Shown here in pieces: positions 1-7,070 of a stretch of 39,577 bases of DNA. The first letter of the stretch is position 1; every line of letters begins with the position of its first letter. The notes under the pieces were generated by a model, which was not told the origin of the DNA, ran no database searches, and saw only the letters and a list, made by a program, of their open reading frames with translations. Position numbers and translations under genes: made by a program. The stretch spans positions 1-39,577 of the forward strand of contig JAKSUC010000029.1 in the NCBI GenBank assembly GCA_024413595.1. The letters are read 5' to 3'. This DNA comes from Bacteroidales bacterium. Its GTDB lineage: Bacteria > Bacteroidota > Bacteroidia > Bacteroidales > UBA3824.

Positions 1-121
1 TAACTCCGTCTTTGTCATACGCATAAATATAATTTGTATCAGGTTTGTTTGTTGCTGTGAAAGCTAATGTGTTTAGAAAAACTTTTTTGCTACCTATTGC
101 ACGATATTCTGAGATAGACAT
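1..121 (-). CDS. partial unknown protein, N-terminal 40 residues, runs off left edge
   Basis: An open frame starts at an ATG (CAT at 119-121 on the plus strand) and continues without a stop to the window edge. The visible protein begins MSISEYRAIGSKKVF and continues with a polar stretch ending YAYDKDGV. I do not recognise the family and see no signal peptide. It lies 35 bases beyond the stop of the Rpn nuclease gene, on the same strand, so it could be co-transcribed. Its first seven residues (MSISEYR) nearly match the start of the 42-residue ORF at 1212-1340 (MDISEYR), which suggests the two are related copies or fragments. With no C-terminus visible, function is open; that it is a real gene is likely but not certain. 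Confidence 0.45.
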   Translation of the reverse strand, partial: MSISEYRAIGSKKVFLNTLAFTATNKPDTNYIYAYDKDGV

Positions 122-156
122 AGTTTAGATTTTTGGAAAAATTATCTATTTTAATA

Positions 157-1125
157 TCACTTCAAATATTCTTTAACTTTTTGAATATCTATTGATAAAA
201 ATTCTGATATTTCTTCTAAACTATTGCCTAATGACAATAGTTTTTTGGCCATTTTTTTATCTTTTTCAACTAATTGATTATCTTTTATTAATAAAAGATT
301 TTTTTGTTCAACTAATTTATTTTTTTGTTCTACTAATTGTTCTTTTGCTTTATCGAGTTGTTCTTGTTGATAATTAACTCGTTTTTCCCATAAATCAAAT
401 TCATAATATATTTGATCTTCTACTTCCATTGATGTTACTATTTCTTCTTCTGAATTTGCTTTTATTAATCTGCGTACTAAATAATTATATTGTTTATCAT
501 CTTCGTTTTCGGGTACGTCTAATACGCGTGGATATTTTGTATCACTTGTTACTTTATAATTTTGATCAAATATTGATAATAATTGTTCTACTCGAGTTTT
601 AACTTTTTTGCGTAAATATGGAATTTGAACTATTATCATTTTATGTATTAGTCCAAATATAAATTCACTTTTTACATCTGTTATTTTTTGGTTTTCTGCA
701 TTATAAAACTCTGGAACTTCGTATATTACTGGTTCTTCTATATTACAACAAGGATAACCTAATATGTAAATCGAAACTATTGGAATGGCATGAGAACGTC
801 CATTGGTTTCAATTATATTTTTTTCGTCTTTATATTGTGATGCTAGATATTGACGAAATCTGAGTACATCGCCTTCTAATCTTGCTTTTTGAAGTTCTAT
901 TGTAACAATTTGATAATTACCATCTTGGTCTTTTATTTTTGCACCAAAATCTATTCGCATTAATTTTAAATCGTCTTTAAGTTTCTGAACATATTCATGT
1001 TGACGCATTTCTAGTTCATAGATTTCTGTACCTAACATTGCACTTAATAAAAATTTGGCTGCTTTGTTGTCTTCTACCAAATACTTAAAAACGGTATCAT
1101 ATATCGGATTTGCTATTTTTGCCAT
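157..1125 (-). CDS. Rpn family recombination-promoting nuclease / putative PD-(D/E)XK transposase
   Basis: The 322-residue protein has the Rpn (PDDEXK_2) layout. The N-terminus (NPIYDTVFKYL) is typical of these proteins. The nuclease core has Asp59 in RIDFGAK and Glu77-x-Gln79 in TIELQK, the usual D...ExQ/K metal-binding set, followed by a RFRQY segment near 89-93. Residues about 245-297 form a Lys/Gln/Glu coiled coil with a short internal repeat (LVEQKNK, LVEQKNL), and the last 30 residues (LLSLGNSLEEISEFLSI) form the small helical tail common to this family. Rpn proteins in E. coli are DNA endonucleases that promote RecA-independent recombination; activity here is inferred. The start is supported by a good promoter 32 bases upstream. 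An in-frame internal ATG at 429 would give a 90-residue C-terminal product. Neighbouring mobile-element debris fits an accessory locus. Confidence 0.85.
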   Translation of the reverse strand: MAKIANPIYDTVFKYLVEDNKAAKFLLSAMLGTEIYELEMRQHEYVQKLKDDLKLMRIDFGAKIKDQDGNYQIVTIELQKARLEGDVLRFRQYLASQYKDEKNIIETNGRSHAIPIVSIYILGYPCCNIEEPVIYEVPEFYNAENQKITDVKSEFIFGLIHKMIIVQIPYLRKKVKTRVEQLLSIFDQNYKVTSDTKYPRVLDVPENEDDKQYNYLVRRLIKANSEEEIVTSMEVEDQIYYEFDLWEKRVNYQQEQLDKAKEQLVEQKNKLVEQKNLLLIKDNQLVEKDKKMAKKLLSLGNSLEEISEFLSIDIQKVKEYLK

Positions 1126-1156
1126 GACATTTTGCTAATTAAGAATTTTTGTTTTG

Positions 1157-1188
1157 CAAATATAAAATTTTTTGCGAGTATTTACAAA
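1157..1188 (-). promoter_or_regulatory. Bacteroidota-type promoter of the Rpn gene
   Basis: On the minus strand this reads TTTG, 20 bases, then TATATTTG. That is a full match to the Bacteroidota -33 TTTG / -7 TAnnTTTG consensus with the expected spacing. The -7 box ends 32 bases before the Rpn start codon. It is the best two-box promoter in the window. Confidence 0.75.
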
Positions 1189-1190
1189 AT

Positions 1191-1227
1191 AAAAAACGAG
1201 AGGTGTTTTTTTTACTTCTCGTTTTTT
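1191..1227. terminator. stem-loop with A/T flanks, likely bidirectional terminator
   Basis: The left arm 1191-1204 and right arm 1214-1227 pair over 14 positions with one G-T wobble, and the right arm ends in six Ts. A-runs on the left make it terminator-like on the minus strand too. It overlaps the stop codon of the 42-residue ORF and lies just upstream of the Rpn promoter, so it would insulate the Rpn gene from upstream transcription. Confidence 0.6.
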
Positions 1228-1340
1228 ATACATTTAGTTATAAATTGAATTTGAAAATTAGCAGTTGAGTCTAATTTTCTGTGATAATAGTTAGATAAAA
1301 CTCTATCAACACCTTTTGTGCGATATTCTGAGATGTCCAT
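1212..1340 (-). CDS. short unknown ORF, 42 residues, possible gene remnant
   Basis: The ORF begins MDISEYRTKGVDRVLSNYYH and ends INKNEK-like (IKNEK) at a stop inside a stem-loop. No family is recognised. The N-terminus shares the pattern M-x-ISEYR-x-x-G with the partial gene at the left edge, while the remainder does not match it. It has no clear promoter. It may be a small gene, or the decayed 5' end of a copy of the edge gene; the low-complexity, A-rich 3' half favours a remnant. Confidence 0.3.
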   Translation of the reverse strand: MDISEYRTKGVDRVLSNYYHRKLDSTANFQIQFITKCIKNEK

Positions 1341-1422
1341 GAGTTGATTGGTTGTAACTTAGTAAATATAATGATTATTTATAGAATTGAAAAAATTATT
1401 GATAAATCCAGAGAATGTATTT

Positions 1423-1487
1423 TCCGAAGAAGTTACAAAAATTTTCGCCATTCAGCTAAAAATAAAATTTATATTTACAAAATCCGT
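1423..1487 (+). mobile_element. degenerate insertion-sequence end-like sequence (copy 1)
   Basis: This stretch reads TCCGA, an A-rich spacer, ATTTTCG, then TTTATATTTAC and AATCCGT. The same order of blocks occurs at 39309-39367 at the other edge of the window; by eye the shared part is about three-quarters identical. The TTTATATTTAC block resembles a Bacteroidota -7 box, as would be found at the promoter end of an insertion sequence. No transposase ORF follows here, so it is a relic if it is an element at all. Confidence 0.35.
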
Positions 1488-1500
1488 ATGAAAAATTAAA

Positions 1501-1530
1501 AACGGCTCTACAAATATTTGTAGAGCCGTT
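1501..1530 (-). terminator. perfect 30-bp palindromic terminator
   Basis: Bases 1501-1515 and 1516-1530 are exact reverse complements (AACGGCTCTACAAAT and its complement). On the minus strand the stem is followed by TTTTTAATTTTT, so it fits a Rho-independent terminator for the CAP-domain lipoprotein gene that stops at 1701. On the plus strand it is followed by the weaker T-run GTATTGTGTTTTT. Confidence 0.6.
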
Positions 1531-1597
1531 GTATTGTGTTTTTAGAAATTATCTCGGACAGCAATAATTTTATATTGTGTCTTAGCGAGTTTGTCTA

Positions 1598-1663
1598 ATA
1601 AAAGGTAATATCTTTTATTAATATATTGATATTTAGTATATTAATAAAAGTACTACCTTTTAT
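1598..1663. repeat. long AT-rich inverted repeat, 27-28 bp arms
   Basis: The arm at 1598-1625 and the arm at 1637-1663 are reverse complements except for one mismatch and a one-base bulge, with an 11-base loop. It lies in the gap of 575 bases between the Rpn gene and the CAP lipoprotein gene. It lacks the GC-rich stem of the terminators seen elsewhere in the window. It could be a transcript-end structure for the CAP gene or a remnant of a small mobile element. Confidence 0.55.
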
Positions 1664-1700
1664 ATTGATTTTAATAAATAGTTAACTATATAACTATACC

Positions 1701-2759
1701 TTAAAAGTCATGTTTGGCAATTAATATACACCAATAATATTTGTATGTAGAATTTGGATTATAAGCCATACCAATACCAATATCATAACAATTTGCCCAA
1801 AAATCTTGCAAACCTAACAAATGTTGACGATGACCTGCATTTTCATCGTTAGCACCTTTATCATAAAGTAATTGAATGATAGTTTTTTTACCAGTAGAAT
1901 AACCTGCTGCCAACGACTCAAAATAATTATTTGATTTTGGGTCTAAAAAACTTGCTCTTAGTTTATAACCACCTTCATTGATATAATAATTCATTCCATA
2001 ACCCTCAGGATCAACATGGTCAAAATAATTTCGTGTAGCCATATCTTCGGCTTTTCGTTGCGCTACTTTGTATAAAATATCGTTCCAATTTAATGATTTT
2101 ATTGGTTTTGCAGTTAATTCAACTCCTACTTCTTTTGAATATTCTTGAGGATTGTTTCTTACTTTATTTAAATAATCAAAAGCATTAAGTATTTCTTGTG
2201 GTATTTTTTCTTCTTGATTATCAGAGTTATTGTTATCTTTATTATTGTCTCCAGAATTGTTGTTGTTATCTCCAGAGTTGTTATTATTATCTCCAGAATT
2301 GTTGTTATTGTCTTTATTATCGTCTCCAGAATTATTGTTGTCTTTATTATCGTCTCCAGAATTGTTGTTATTGTTGTCTTTATTATCGTCTCTAGAATTA
2401 TTGTTATTGTTGTCTTTATTATCGTCTCCAGAATTGTTGTTATTGTTGTCTTTATTATCGTCTCTAGAATTATTGTTATTATCTTTATTATTGTCTTCGG
2501 AGTTATTGTTATTATCTTTATTATTGTCTTCGGAGTTATTGTTGTCTTTATTATCGTCTCCTGAATTGCTGTTATTATCTTTATTATTGTCTTCGGAGTT
2601 GTTATCTTTATTATTGTCTTCAGGTGTGTTGTTAGATTTATTATCTTTATCATTAGCACTAATATTTGGCAAATTATCGTCTACAACAACATCTTCTTCA
2701 TTACATGATGTTACAAACATGCAAGTAATGAATATTATTAAGTAAAATAATTGTTTCAT
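1701..2759 (-). CDS. lipoprotein with Asn/Asp-rich repeat linker and C-terminal CAP (SCP/PR1) domain
   Basis: Residues 1-19 form a lipoprotein signal (hydrophobic core, lipobox VTSC, Cys19). Residues about 35-182 are an extended linker of D, N, K, S, E and G built from repeats such as DDNKDNNNNNSG. Residues 183-352 are a CAP domain: it starts with a helix containing the N-K-V-R motif, then shows His248 in NYFDHVD, Glu281 in ESLAAG, His310 and His313 in AGHRQHLLG, and the DIGIGMA strand. These are the residues that line the CAP cavity. Bacterial CAP proteins are secreted or surface-anchored and their activities are mostly unknown, so I assign domain but not reaction. The linker probably projects the domain from the outer membrane. 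The gene follows another repeat-linker lipoprotein, separated by a terminator-like hairpin. Confidence 0.85.
   Translation of the reverse strand: MKQLFYLIIFITCMFVTSCNEEDVVVDDNLPNISANDKDNKSNNTPEDNNKDNNSEDNNKDNNSNSGDDNKDNNNSEDNNKDNNNNSEDNNKDNNNNSRDDNKDNNNNNSGDDNKDNNNNNSRDDNKDNNNNNSGDDNKDNNNSGDDNKDNNNNSGDNNNNSGDNNNNSGDNNKDNNNSDNQEEKIPQEILNAFDYLNKVRNNPQEYSKEVGVELTAKPIKSLNWNDILYKVAQRKAEDMATRNYFDHVDPEGYGMNYYINEGGYKLRASFLDPKSNNYFESLAAGYSTGKKTIIQLLYDKGANDENAGHRQHLLGLQDFWANCYDIGIGMAYNPNSTYKYYWCILIAKHDF
2218..2640 (-). repeat. in-frame tandem repeat region coding the Asn/Asp linker
   Basis: The DNA is built from variable-length copies related to TCTTTATTATCGTCTCCAGA followed by AATTGTTGTTATTGTTG, with units of about 24, 27, 33 and 36 bases, all multiples of three. 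Several neighbouring copies are identical or differ at one site, a pattern expected from slippage or recombination. Long ORFs on the opposite strand here are only reflections of the repeat. Confidence 0.8.
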
Positions 2760-2776
2760 AATAGTATTAGTTTAAA

Positions 2777-2812
2777 AAGAAACCCACAGCTATTATAAAC
2801 TGTGAGTTTCTT
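2777..2812 (-). terminator. intergenic hairpin between two lipoprotein genes
   Basis: Arms 2777-2789 and 2800-2812 pair over 13 positions with one mismatch. On the minus strand the stem ends in TTTCTTTTTAAA. It follows the stop of the upstream lipoprotein gene (2820) by seven bases and precedes the CAP gene start (2759), so it may terminate or attenuate read-through. Confidence 0.6.
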
Positions 2813-2819
2813 AAATTAT

Positions 2820-4235
2820 TTATTTAACAGTCGTTACTCGAGCCCAATCAAATGAAATTGTAAAACTTTTTCCAAGTAATTCTTGATAAGTAATTTCATA
2901 AGCAGGATAACAAACTGTTTCCCCAAACTCAGCTTCCGGTGTACAATCCCAATTGCTTGCTTCATATTTTATCATAGTCAAAAGACTAGTATTTACAGCT
3001 GCATCATCGGTAACTGTACAAAGATTTAAATCTTTAACTTTAGCTACATATTCTAAAGCTTCATCGTATGATGCAGTGTTTGCTTCTATAATCACGCTTG
3101 TTACACAATTGGCTTGAGGCCATGCACGACGATTTACTTCAAATGATGTTTTTTCATTTTCATATTTTATCAAATAAGCATTTAAAATATCAGGATATTC
3201 GTCATCTAACCATACATTATCATATACTTTATGAGAGCGTAAGGTTTTATCAAAATCTACACGTCCATAAACATTATATTTTTCACAAAGATTTGAATAA
3301 GTATTTTTGAAATCACCTGTTTCGTTATAATCAACTAGTGTAAAACCAGAAGTACCAAAGCCAGCACTCCATTCACTTTTTTGAATACATGCACCAGTTT
3401 CTGTTAGCCAAAATTCTTGAATAATATCTGGAATTTCTACTGAATTATTCAATAATAATACGTATGCTGATTTGTCTAATATTTTTACTGAATAATGAGT
3501 ACAAGCAACGCCATGTAGTTCAGTTTCTTCGCTCAACAATTTATAAGCATTTGTAGTATATTTTCCCAATAACCCATCTGTATGGAAGAAATATTTGAAT
3601 AATTGTTCATAAATTCTAGACAAAATACTATTATCAGCACCTCCATTAGCGAGTAGAGCTTCACGAGATTTATATTCAAATTCATGATGAGATGGAGCTG
3701 GATCTTCGTTGGGATAACAATCATTATATAACCAAAATGAAGAACTTTCACCATTTACAGCATAAGTATCAACATACAAAGAAGAACCAATAAATTTTGA
3801 TTTTGAATTCATATCTTTGTTGGTGGTAATAAATATACTACCATCGCTACCTTTGGCAATAACATCGTTTAATTCATCATCATCATCGTCAATATCATCA
3901 AATACATAAATACCTGTAGGTATTAATGACAACATTTTTTCGAAATCTTCTGCATTATAAATGACTTTAACACCTAGAAGACTTTCATAGAATTTTACCA
4001 ATTCAGGATTATCTTTTTTAGAGTCATCTTTTGAATCATCATCTTTTGAATCATCGTCTTTTGAGTCGTCGTCTTTCGAATCATCATCCTTTGAATCATC
4101 ATCCTTTGAATCGTCATCTTTTGAATCATCATTTCCATTATTGGAAATTGGATCTGGATCTTCAGTAGCATCTTCTTCACATGATATTGCAAACATACAC
4201 GCGAAACATACTAAAAATATAAAAATTTTTTTCAT
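2820..4235 (-). CDS. hypothetical lipoprotein with SKDDD tandem repeat linker
   Basis: The 471-residue protein has a lipoprotein signal with Cys19 (hydrophobic core, FAISC). Residues 38-74 are repeats of SKDDD (seven copies, the last imperfect), and a further acid run lies near 115-125 (DDIDDDDDEL). The rest, about 75-471, is a globular domain rich in Tyr, Trp and Asn, including HEFEYKSREALLANGG and SEWSAGFGTSGF. I do not recognise the family. The N-terminus resembles that of the neighbouring CAP lipoprotein (CFACMFAISCEED versus FITCMFVTSCNEED), so the two genes probably share a duplicated 5' end or origin. It is likely exported and anchored by its lipid. No enzymatic motif was seen. Transcription would start in the 290-base gap shared with the divergent YfhO gene. 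Confidence 0.75.
   Translation of the reverse strand: MKKIFIFLVCFACMFAISCEEDATEDPDPISNNGNDDSKDDDSKDDDSKDDDSKDDDSKDDDSKDDDSKDDSKKDNPELVKFYESLLGVKVIYNAEDFEKMLSLIPTGIYVFDDIDDDDDELNDVIAKGSDGSIFITTNKDMNSKSKFIGSSLYVDTYAVNGESSSFWLYNDCYPNEDPAPSHHEFEYKSREALLANGGADNSILSRIYEQLFKYFFHTDGLLGKYTTNAYKLLSEETELHGVACTHYSVKILDKSAYVLLLNNSVEIPDIIQEFWLTETGACIQKSEWSAGFGTSGFTLVDYNETGDFKNTYSNLCEKYNVYGRVDFDKTLRSHKVYDNVWLDDEYPDILNAYLIKYENEKTSFEVNRRAWPQANCVTSVIIEANTASYDEALEYVAKVKDLNLCTVTDDAAVNTSLLTMIKYEASNWDCTPEAEFGETVCYPAYEITYQELLGKSFTISFDWARVTTVK
4014..4124 (-). repeat. 15-bp tandem repeat coding SKDDD
   Basis: About seven head-to-tail copies of a 15-base unit (plus-strand TCATCATCTTTTGAA and close variants) encode the acidic linker of the lipoprotein. 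Because the unit is a multiple of three, copy-number change would keep the frame. Confidence 0.8.
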
Positions 4236-4463
4236 ACAAATAATAATTAGTTAGGTTCAAAATATTAAATACTCACCATTGAACCAATTAACAATGAGCA
4301 ATTTTTTCGATATATCAACGCATATTGTTTTCAAATATTATTATTACATAATAAAATTTGTTCTGTTATAGAATGTTGACTATATAAATTATATAATTCA
4401 AAAAAACATTACAACAACACTTAAAACTTAATTATTAATTTTTTAATCTTAAATAATTTTTTT

Positions 4464-4471
4464 TACTTTCG
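4464..4471 (+). promoter_or_regulatory. candidate -7 box for yfhO-like gene
   Basis: TACTTTCG lies 54 bases before the YfhO-family start codon and matches the Bacteroidota TAnnTTTG box with one change. No clear -33 TTTG is present. The 290-base intergenic region (4236-4525) must also hold a promoter for the divergent lipoprotein gene; I saw no exact box for that. Confidence 0.45.
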
Positions 4472-4525
4472 CGGTGTTAAAGTTATGCTAATATCATAGC
4501 GATTTATTTTACATTTATTTAAATT

Positions 4526-7051
4526 ATGAAAGACAAATTAAAAGGAATACTACCTCATTTATTGGTTGTTGTAGTATTTATAGTGGTAAGTGCCATTTAT
4601 TTTTTCCCAATATTAGATGGACAAGGATTAATACAAGGAGATAATGTTCATGCAGAAGGTATGTCAAAAGAACTTGTAGATTTTGAAAATTCAACTGGCG
4701 AAAGTTCTTCTTGGTCAAATTCTATGTTTGGAGGAATGCCTGCATATCAAATTAAAAGTCCTGACTCTTTTAATATTCATCTAACATTGCAACGTGTATT
4801 ACGTTTGTTTTTGCCATATACAACAATGGCAATCTTTTTTATTTACTTATTAGGATTTTATTTTTTACTATCTAGTTTAGATTTTAAACGTTCAATAGCA
4901 ATAATAGGAGCATTTGCTTTTGCATTAAGTAGTTATAATATAATAATAATAGCAGCAGGACATATCACAAAATGTTATGCTATAGCTTATATGGCGCCAG
5001 TTGTTGCAGGTTTAATTTATATATTTAAAAAGAAATATCTTTTAGGAGGAATTATCACTGCATTTTCTTTAGGAATCGAAATTTCTTGTAATCACACACA
5101 AATATTATATTATTTAGCTTTTATCTGTTTATTTTATGTAATATATAAATGTGTAATGGCATACAAAGAAAAACTAATGCCAGAATTTGGAAAATGTTGT
5201 GCTGTAGCAGCCATAGCATGTGTGTTTGCAGTTTTACCAAATATCACCAACTTATGGACCACTTGGGAATATAGCAAATATTCAACACGTAGCCAAAGTG
5301 AATTAACATCAAAACAAAATAGTTCAGGCTTAGACAAAGATTATGCTTTAGCTTGGAGTTATGGAGTTTCAGAAAGTTTCAACTTGTTTATACCAGATTT
5401 TAAAGGAGGCGCTTCTGGTTATTTACAATCAGACGAAAATGCTGTTAAAGCAGTTAAAGACAATGAATTAGCACAAAATATTTTAAGTTCAAATCACTAT
5501 TGGGGAGATCAACCTTTCACCTCAGGACCAGTTTATGTAGGAGCAATTATATTTTTCTTGTTTGTATTAGGAATGTTTATTGTAAAAAATCCAGCAAAAT
5601 GGTGGTTGTTGGCAATAACATTAGTTTCATTGATATTCTCTTGGGGTAAAAACTTTGGAATAATAACTGATTTTATATTTGATTATGTTCCAATGTACAA
5701 TAAATTCCGTTCTGTATCTATGGCATTAGTAATGGCTCAATTTAGTATACCATTCTTGGCCATGATGGCATTAAAAGAAATATCAGACAATCCAGATTTT
5801 ATCAAAACCAAAAAAACAGAATTTATTTGTTCATTAGCAATAACAGCAGGTTTATGTTTGGTATTTTGCATATTCCCAGGAAATGAATCATTATTATCAA
5901 ATCAAGAATCTGCATATTTTACCGACCAAATTTCCAAAGGAGATCAACAATCACAAATATATCAACAATTTCAAGATGGGTTGATATCAGCACGTAAAGC
6001 AGTTTTACGTTCTGATGCAATGCGTTCAATGTGGTTTATCTTATTAGCAGCAGGTGTAATATTTTTCTTCTGTTCTTCAAAAATGAAAGAAAAATTCTTG
6101 TTTATAGCAATAGGAGGTTTAATAATTTGTGACTTATGGGTTGTAGATTACAGATATTTAGGACCAAAAGATTATACTACACAATCAGAAACACAAGTAT
6201 TTAATCCAACACCAGCCGATAAATTTATAAAAGCTGATAAAGATCCTAATTTTAGAGTATTAGATTTAACCAAAAATGTATTTAACGATGGTGTAACACC
6301 ATATTTCCACAAAACAATTGGAGGTTATCATGGTGCAAAAATGCGTCGTTATCAAGAATTTATTGATACAATATTAGCACCAGTAGTAAACACAGCCCAA
6401 TATTTTGCACAAAATAGTCCAGAACAATTAAATACATTTTTAGCAAGTAATGAAACATTAAATATGTTGAATACTAAATTTATTATCACCAATCCACAAC
6501 AAATGCCAGTAGTAAATATGAATGCTTATGGCAATGCTTGGTTTGTTAACAAATATGATTTAGTAGAAAATGCTGATCAAGAAATAGGAAATCTTAAAAA
6601 AGTAGATCCATTATTAACAGCAGTAATCAACAAAAACTTGTTTAAAGATTATATATCACAATTGCCCAAAGATCAAATTTCGGCAGAGGATAGTAGTGCA
6701 ATAGTTTTGGCAGAATACAAACCAAACTATTTAAAATATAATTGTTTGGCATTTAGAGACAAAATTGCAGTATTCTCAGAAATATATTATCCAAAAGGTT
6801 GGCAAGCATATTTAGACGGCAAACCTGTAGACCACATCTGTGCTGACTATATATTTAGAGCAATGGCAGTTCCTAGTGGACAACATACTATTGAATTTAA
6901 ATTTGACCCAACTTCTGTAAAAGTAGGTTCTATAATTTCAGCCATAGCTTCAATCTTAATAATATTAGCAACATTAGGTTATATTGTAAAATATTATTTG
7001 GATAATAATAAAAAACAAGAAGCATTATTAGCAGAAAAAGTAAATAAATAA
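4526..7051 (+). CDS. YfhO-family multi-pass membrane protein
   Basis: The 841-residue protein starts with a membrane helix (10-30), followed by a large outside loop with GDNVHAEG and SWSNSMFGGMPAYQ, then about ten further hydrophobic helices and a last helix near 800-825. The loop motifs, size and C-terminal outside domain fit the bacterial YfhO family (Pfam YfhO); the C-terminal domain contains YYPKGWQAYLDGKPV and a VPSGQHTIEFKFDPTS segment. YfhO proteins have a GT-C-like glycosyltransferase architecture and are implicated in decorating cell-surface polymers; in Bacteroidota the substrate is not known. The gene starts 19 bases... before it ends the ychF gene begins, with only a 19-base gap, so the two are probably co-transcribed. 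Start choice rests on the N-terminal helix and upstream -7-like box. Confidence 0.85.
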   Translation: MKDKLKGILPHLLVVVVFIVVSAIYFFPILDGQGLIQGDNVHAEGMSKELVDFENSTGESSSWSNSMFGGMPAYQIKSPDSFNIHLTLQRVLRLFLPYTTMAIFFIYLLGFYFLLSSLDFKRSIAIIGAFAFALSSYNIIIIAAGHITKCYAIAYMAPVVAGLIYIFKKKYLLGGIITAFSLGIEISCNHTQILYYLAFICLFYVIYKCVMAYKEKLMPEFGKCCAVAAIACVFAVLPNITNLWTTWEYSKYSTRSQSELTSKQNSSGLDKDYALAWSYGVSESFNLFIPDFKGGASGYLQSDENAVKAVKDNELAQNILSSNHYWGDQPFTSGPVYVGAIIFFLFVLGMFIVKNPAKWWLLAITLVSLIFSWGKNFGIITDFIFDYVPMYNKFRSVSMALVMAQFSIPFLAMMALKEISDNPDFIKTKKTEFICSLAITAGLCLVFCIFPGNESLLSNQESAYFTDQISKGDQQSQIYQQFQDGLISARKAVLRSDAMRSMWFILLAAGVIFFFCSSKMKEKFLFIAIGGLIICDLWVVDYRYLGPKDYTTQSETQVFNPTPADKFIKADKDPNFRVLDLTKNVFNDGVTPYFHKTIGGYHGAKMRRYQEFIDTILAPVVNTAQYFAQNSPEQLNTFLASNETLNMLNTKFIITNPQQMPVVNMNAYGNAWFVNKYDLVENADQEIGNLKKVDPLLTAVINKNLFKDYISQLPKDQISAEDSSAIVLAEYKPNYLKYNCLAFRDKIAVFSEIYYPKGWQAYLDGKPVDHICADYIFRAMAVPSGQHTIEFKFDPTSVKVGSIISAIASILIILATLGYIVKYYLDNNKKQEALLAEKVNK

Positions 7052-7070
7052 AATAAAAATATAAAAAACA

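Noticed and set aside
2196..2745. Long plus-strand frames rich in Leu/Ser/Pro or Val/Ile opposite the CAP lipoprotein gene
   Set aside because: They are mirror readings of the Asn/Asp-coding tandem repeat; they have no start context, no promoter and no family text.
5134..5337. Minus-strand frame inside the YfhO gene
   Set aside because: A shadow frame within a well-supported gene, without family text or promoter.
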